Below are positions 6,162 through 6,942 of a stretch of DNA of 6,942 bases, piece after piece. A program made the position numbers and the translations under genes. The stretch lies in assembly GCA_016222925.1 (NCBI GenBank), contig JACRQB010000190.1:1-6942 (forward strand). Reading direction: 5' to 3'. The DNA comes from Nitrospirota bacterium. GTDB taxonomy: Bacteria > Nitrospirota > Nitrospiria > Nitrospirales > Nitrospiraceae. The notes under the pieces were generated by a model. The model was given only the letters and a program-made list of their open reading frames with translations, did no database searches and was not told the DNA's origin. Within the stretch, counting starts at the first letter, position 1; each line of letters opens with the position of its first letter.

Positions 6162-6932
6162 TTAGACCACACCTGAGTAGTAGCGGAGAATATTGGAGAC
6201 GGAAATCACGCCGATAATTTGGCCGTCCTGCGTCACGGCGAGGTGCCGGGTTGCTTGGTCTTTCATCATGCGCACGGCATCAATGATCGGACGATCACCT
6301 TCGATGGCCACGACCGGCTTGCGCATGCACGTCTTGGCAGGAGTGGTGTTGGGATTCATCCCGTTGGCCACGACCTCACGCGCCAGCGCCGAATCCGTGA
6401 TGAAGCCGACATAGGACTGGTCGTCGGTCAGGAGGAGTGAGCCGAGCTTCCACTGCTGCATGAGCTGCCCCGCTTCGCGCAGAGTGGCCTCCTGTGAGAG
6501 ACTCCGGACTTCCGTCGACATATGCTCTGCGATTTGCGGACCGATGAGAGTCCGCCCAACTGTCTTCTGTTTCGGCTCGGCAGCCCGACGCGCTTCAAGC
6601 TCCGACACGCAGCTTTCCAACACCCGATACCGTTGCAAGAGACTCTGCCGATGGCTGTCCATCCCGGTGCCTTCCGGCGCCTCGTCCGTCATATTCACCA
6701 ACCCCCCGGCCTCCCCTAGTTCAGCGTATTCATATGCATGCAGCAAGTCGGAGGCCTGCCCCAGCAAATCGCCGATCAACCGTTCGGTCTCCAGATCGAA
6801 TTCCTCCAAACTGCGGGCCGGCTTCCCTTTGCCAAGAAACTTGGCCAGTTCAGCCAACTGCTTCCGCATCCGTTCAATGCTGCGGTCGAGCGTAATCCGT
6901 GTCGATTTGGGAATGGTGCGCGTCGTGGCCAT
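6162..6932 (-). CDS. CBS-pair protein with helical N-terminal domain
   Basis: A 256-residue protein with an excellent ribosome site (AGGAGG at 6937-6942 on the minus strand, at the window edge). Residues 15-115 are charged and probably helical (for example RMRKQLAELAKFL at 21-33, and a stretch with ESCVSELEARR near 106-116), with an acidic linker near 80-90. Two CBS motifs follow: CBS1 at about 136-188 (MSTEVRSL, LREAGQLM, VGFITDSALAREVV) and CBS2 at about 200-256 (MRKPVVAI, DAVRMMKD, IGVISVSNILRYYS). CBS pairs bind adenosine nucleotides or SAM and act as regulatory modules. There is no catalytic or DNA-binding domain, so it probably regulates a partner through the helical part. The soluble protein should be cytoplasmic. 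It is the first gene of a two-gene minus-strand unit with the zinc-ribbon gene. The ligand and partner are unknown. Confidence 0.9.
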   Translation of the reverse strand: MATTRTIPKSTRITLDRSIERMRKQLAELAKFLGKGKPARSLEEFDLETERLIGDLLGQASDLLHAYEYAELGEAGGLVNMTDEAPEGTGMDSHRQSLLQRYRVLESCVSELEARRAAEPKQKTVGRTLIGPQIAEHMSTEVRSLSQEATLREAGQLMQQWKLGSLLLTDDQSYVGFITDSALAREVVANGMNPNTTPAKTCMRKPVVAIEGDRPIIDAVRMMKDQATRHLAVTQDGQIIGVISVSNILRYYSGVV

Positions 6933-6942
6933 AGCACCTCCT

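Noticed and set aside
6134..6172. Starting the zinc-ribbon protein at the ATG at 6172, overlapping the CBS gene
   Set aside because: The strong GGGGAGG site at 6138-6144 lies inside this extension and directly precedes the ATGs at 6133 and 6130.

Overview
The window suggests a moderately GC-rich Gram-negative bacterium. Two predicted lipoproteins and a proton-driven RND efflux pair imply an inner and an outer membrane. The style of the genes (many-paralogue RND pumps, stand-alone CBS-domain proteins, small zinc-ribbon proteins, GGAGG-type ribosome sites) fits Nitrospirota, Nitrospira in particular. That is an impression from family content, not a demonstrated assignment.

Layout. A small lipoprotein gene with Bor-like features opens the window (27-416, +). 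A stretch of about 380 bases without a gene follows. Its right half (572-760) is one long imperfect palindrome with about 47-nt terminal inverted repeats, best read as a non-autonomous MITE-like element. It abuts a two-gene RND efflux operon: a membrane-fusion (adaptor) protein (798-1925, +) and a HAE-1 family inner-membrane permease (1936-4980, +). After about 100 bases comes a predicted lipoprotein that carries a class I SAM-methyltransferase fold (5082-5711, +). On the minus strand, converging on it, is a two-gene unit: a CBS-pair protein with a helical N-terminal region (6162-6932) and, downstream, a small C-terminal zinc-ribbon protein (5771-6133).

How the genes work together. Adaptor and permease should form the inner-membrane and periplasmic part of a tripartite pump. 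No outer-membrane channel or regulator lies in the window, so a TolC-like partner must come from elsewhere. The MITE-like element sits exactly where the pump promoter should be, and one of its arms contains a weak promoter-like sequence and the first possible ATG of the adaptor frame. The CBS and zinc-ribbon genes look co-transcribed; their role is unknown.

Most notable observations: the palindromic element fused to the start of the pump operon; an in-frame near-duplication of the adaptor start region; a permease whose last helix ends abnormally; and a methyltransferase that appears to be exported and lipid-anchored. I see no RNA gene, CRISPR array, intact transposase or clear defence system.
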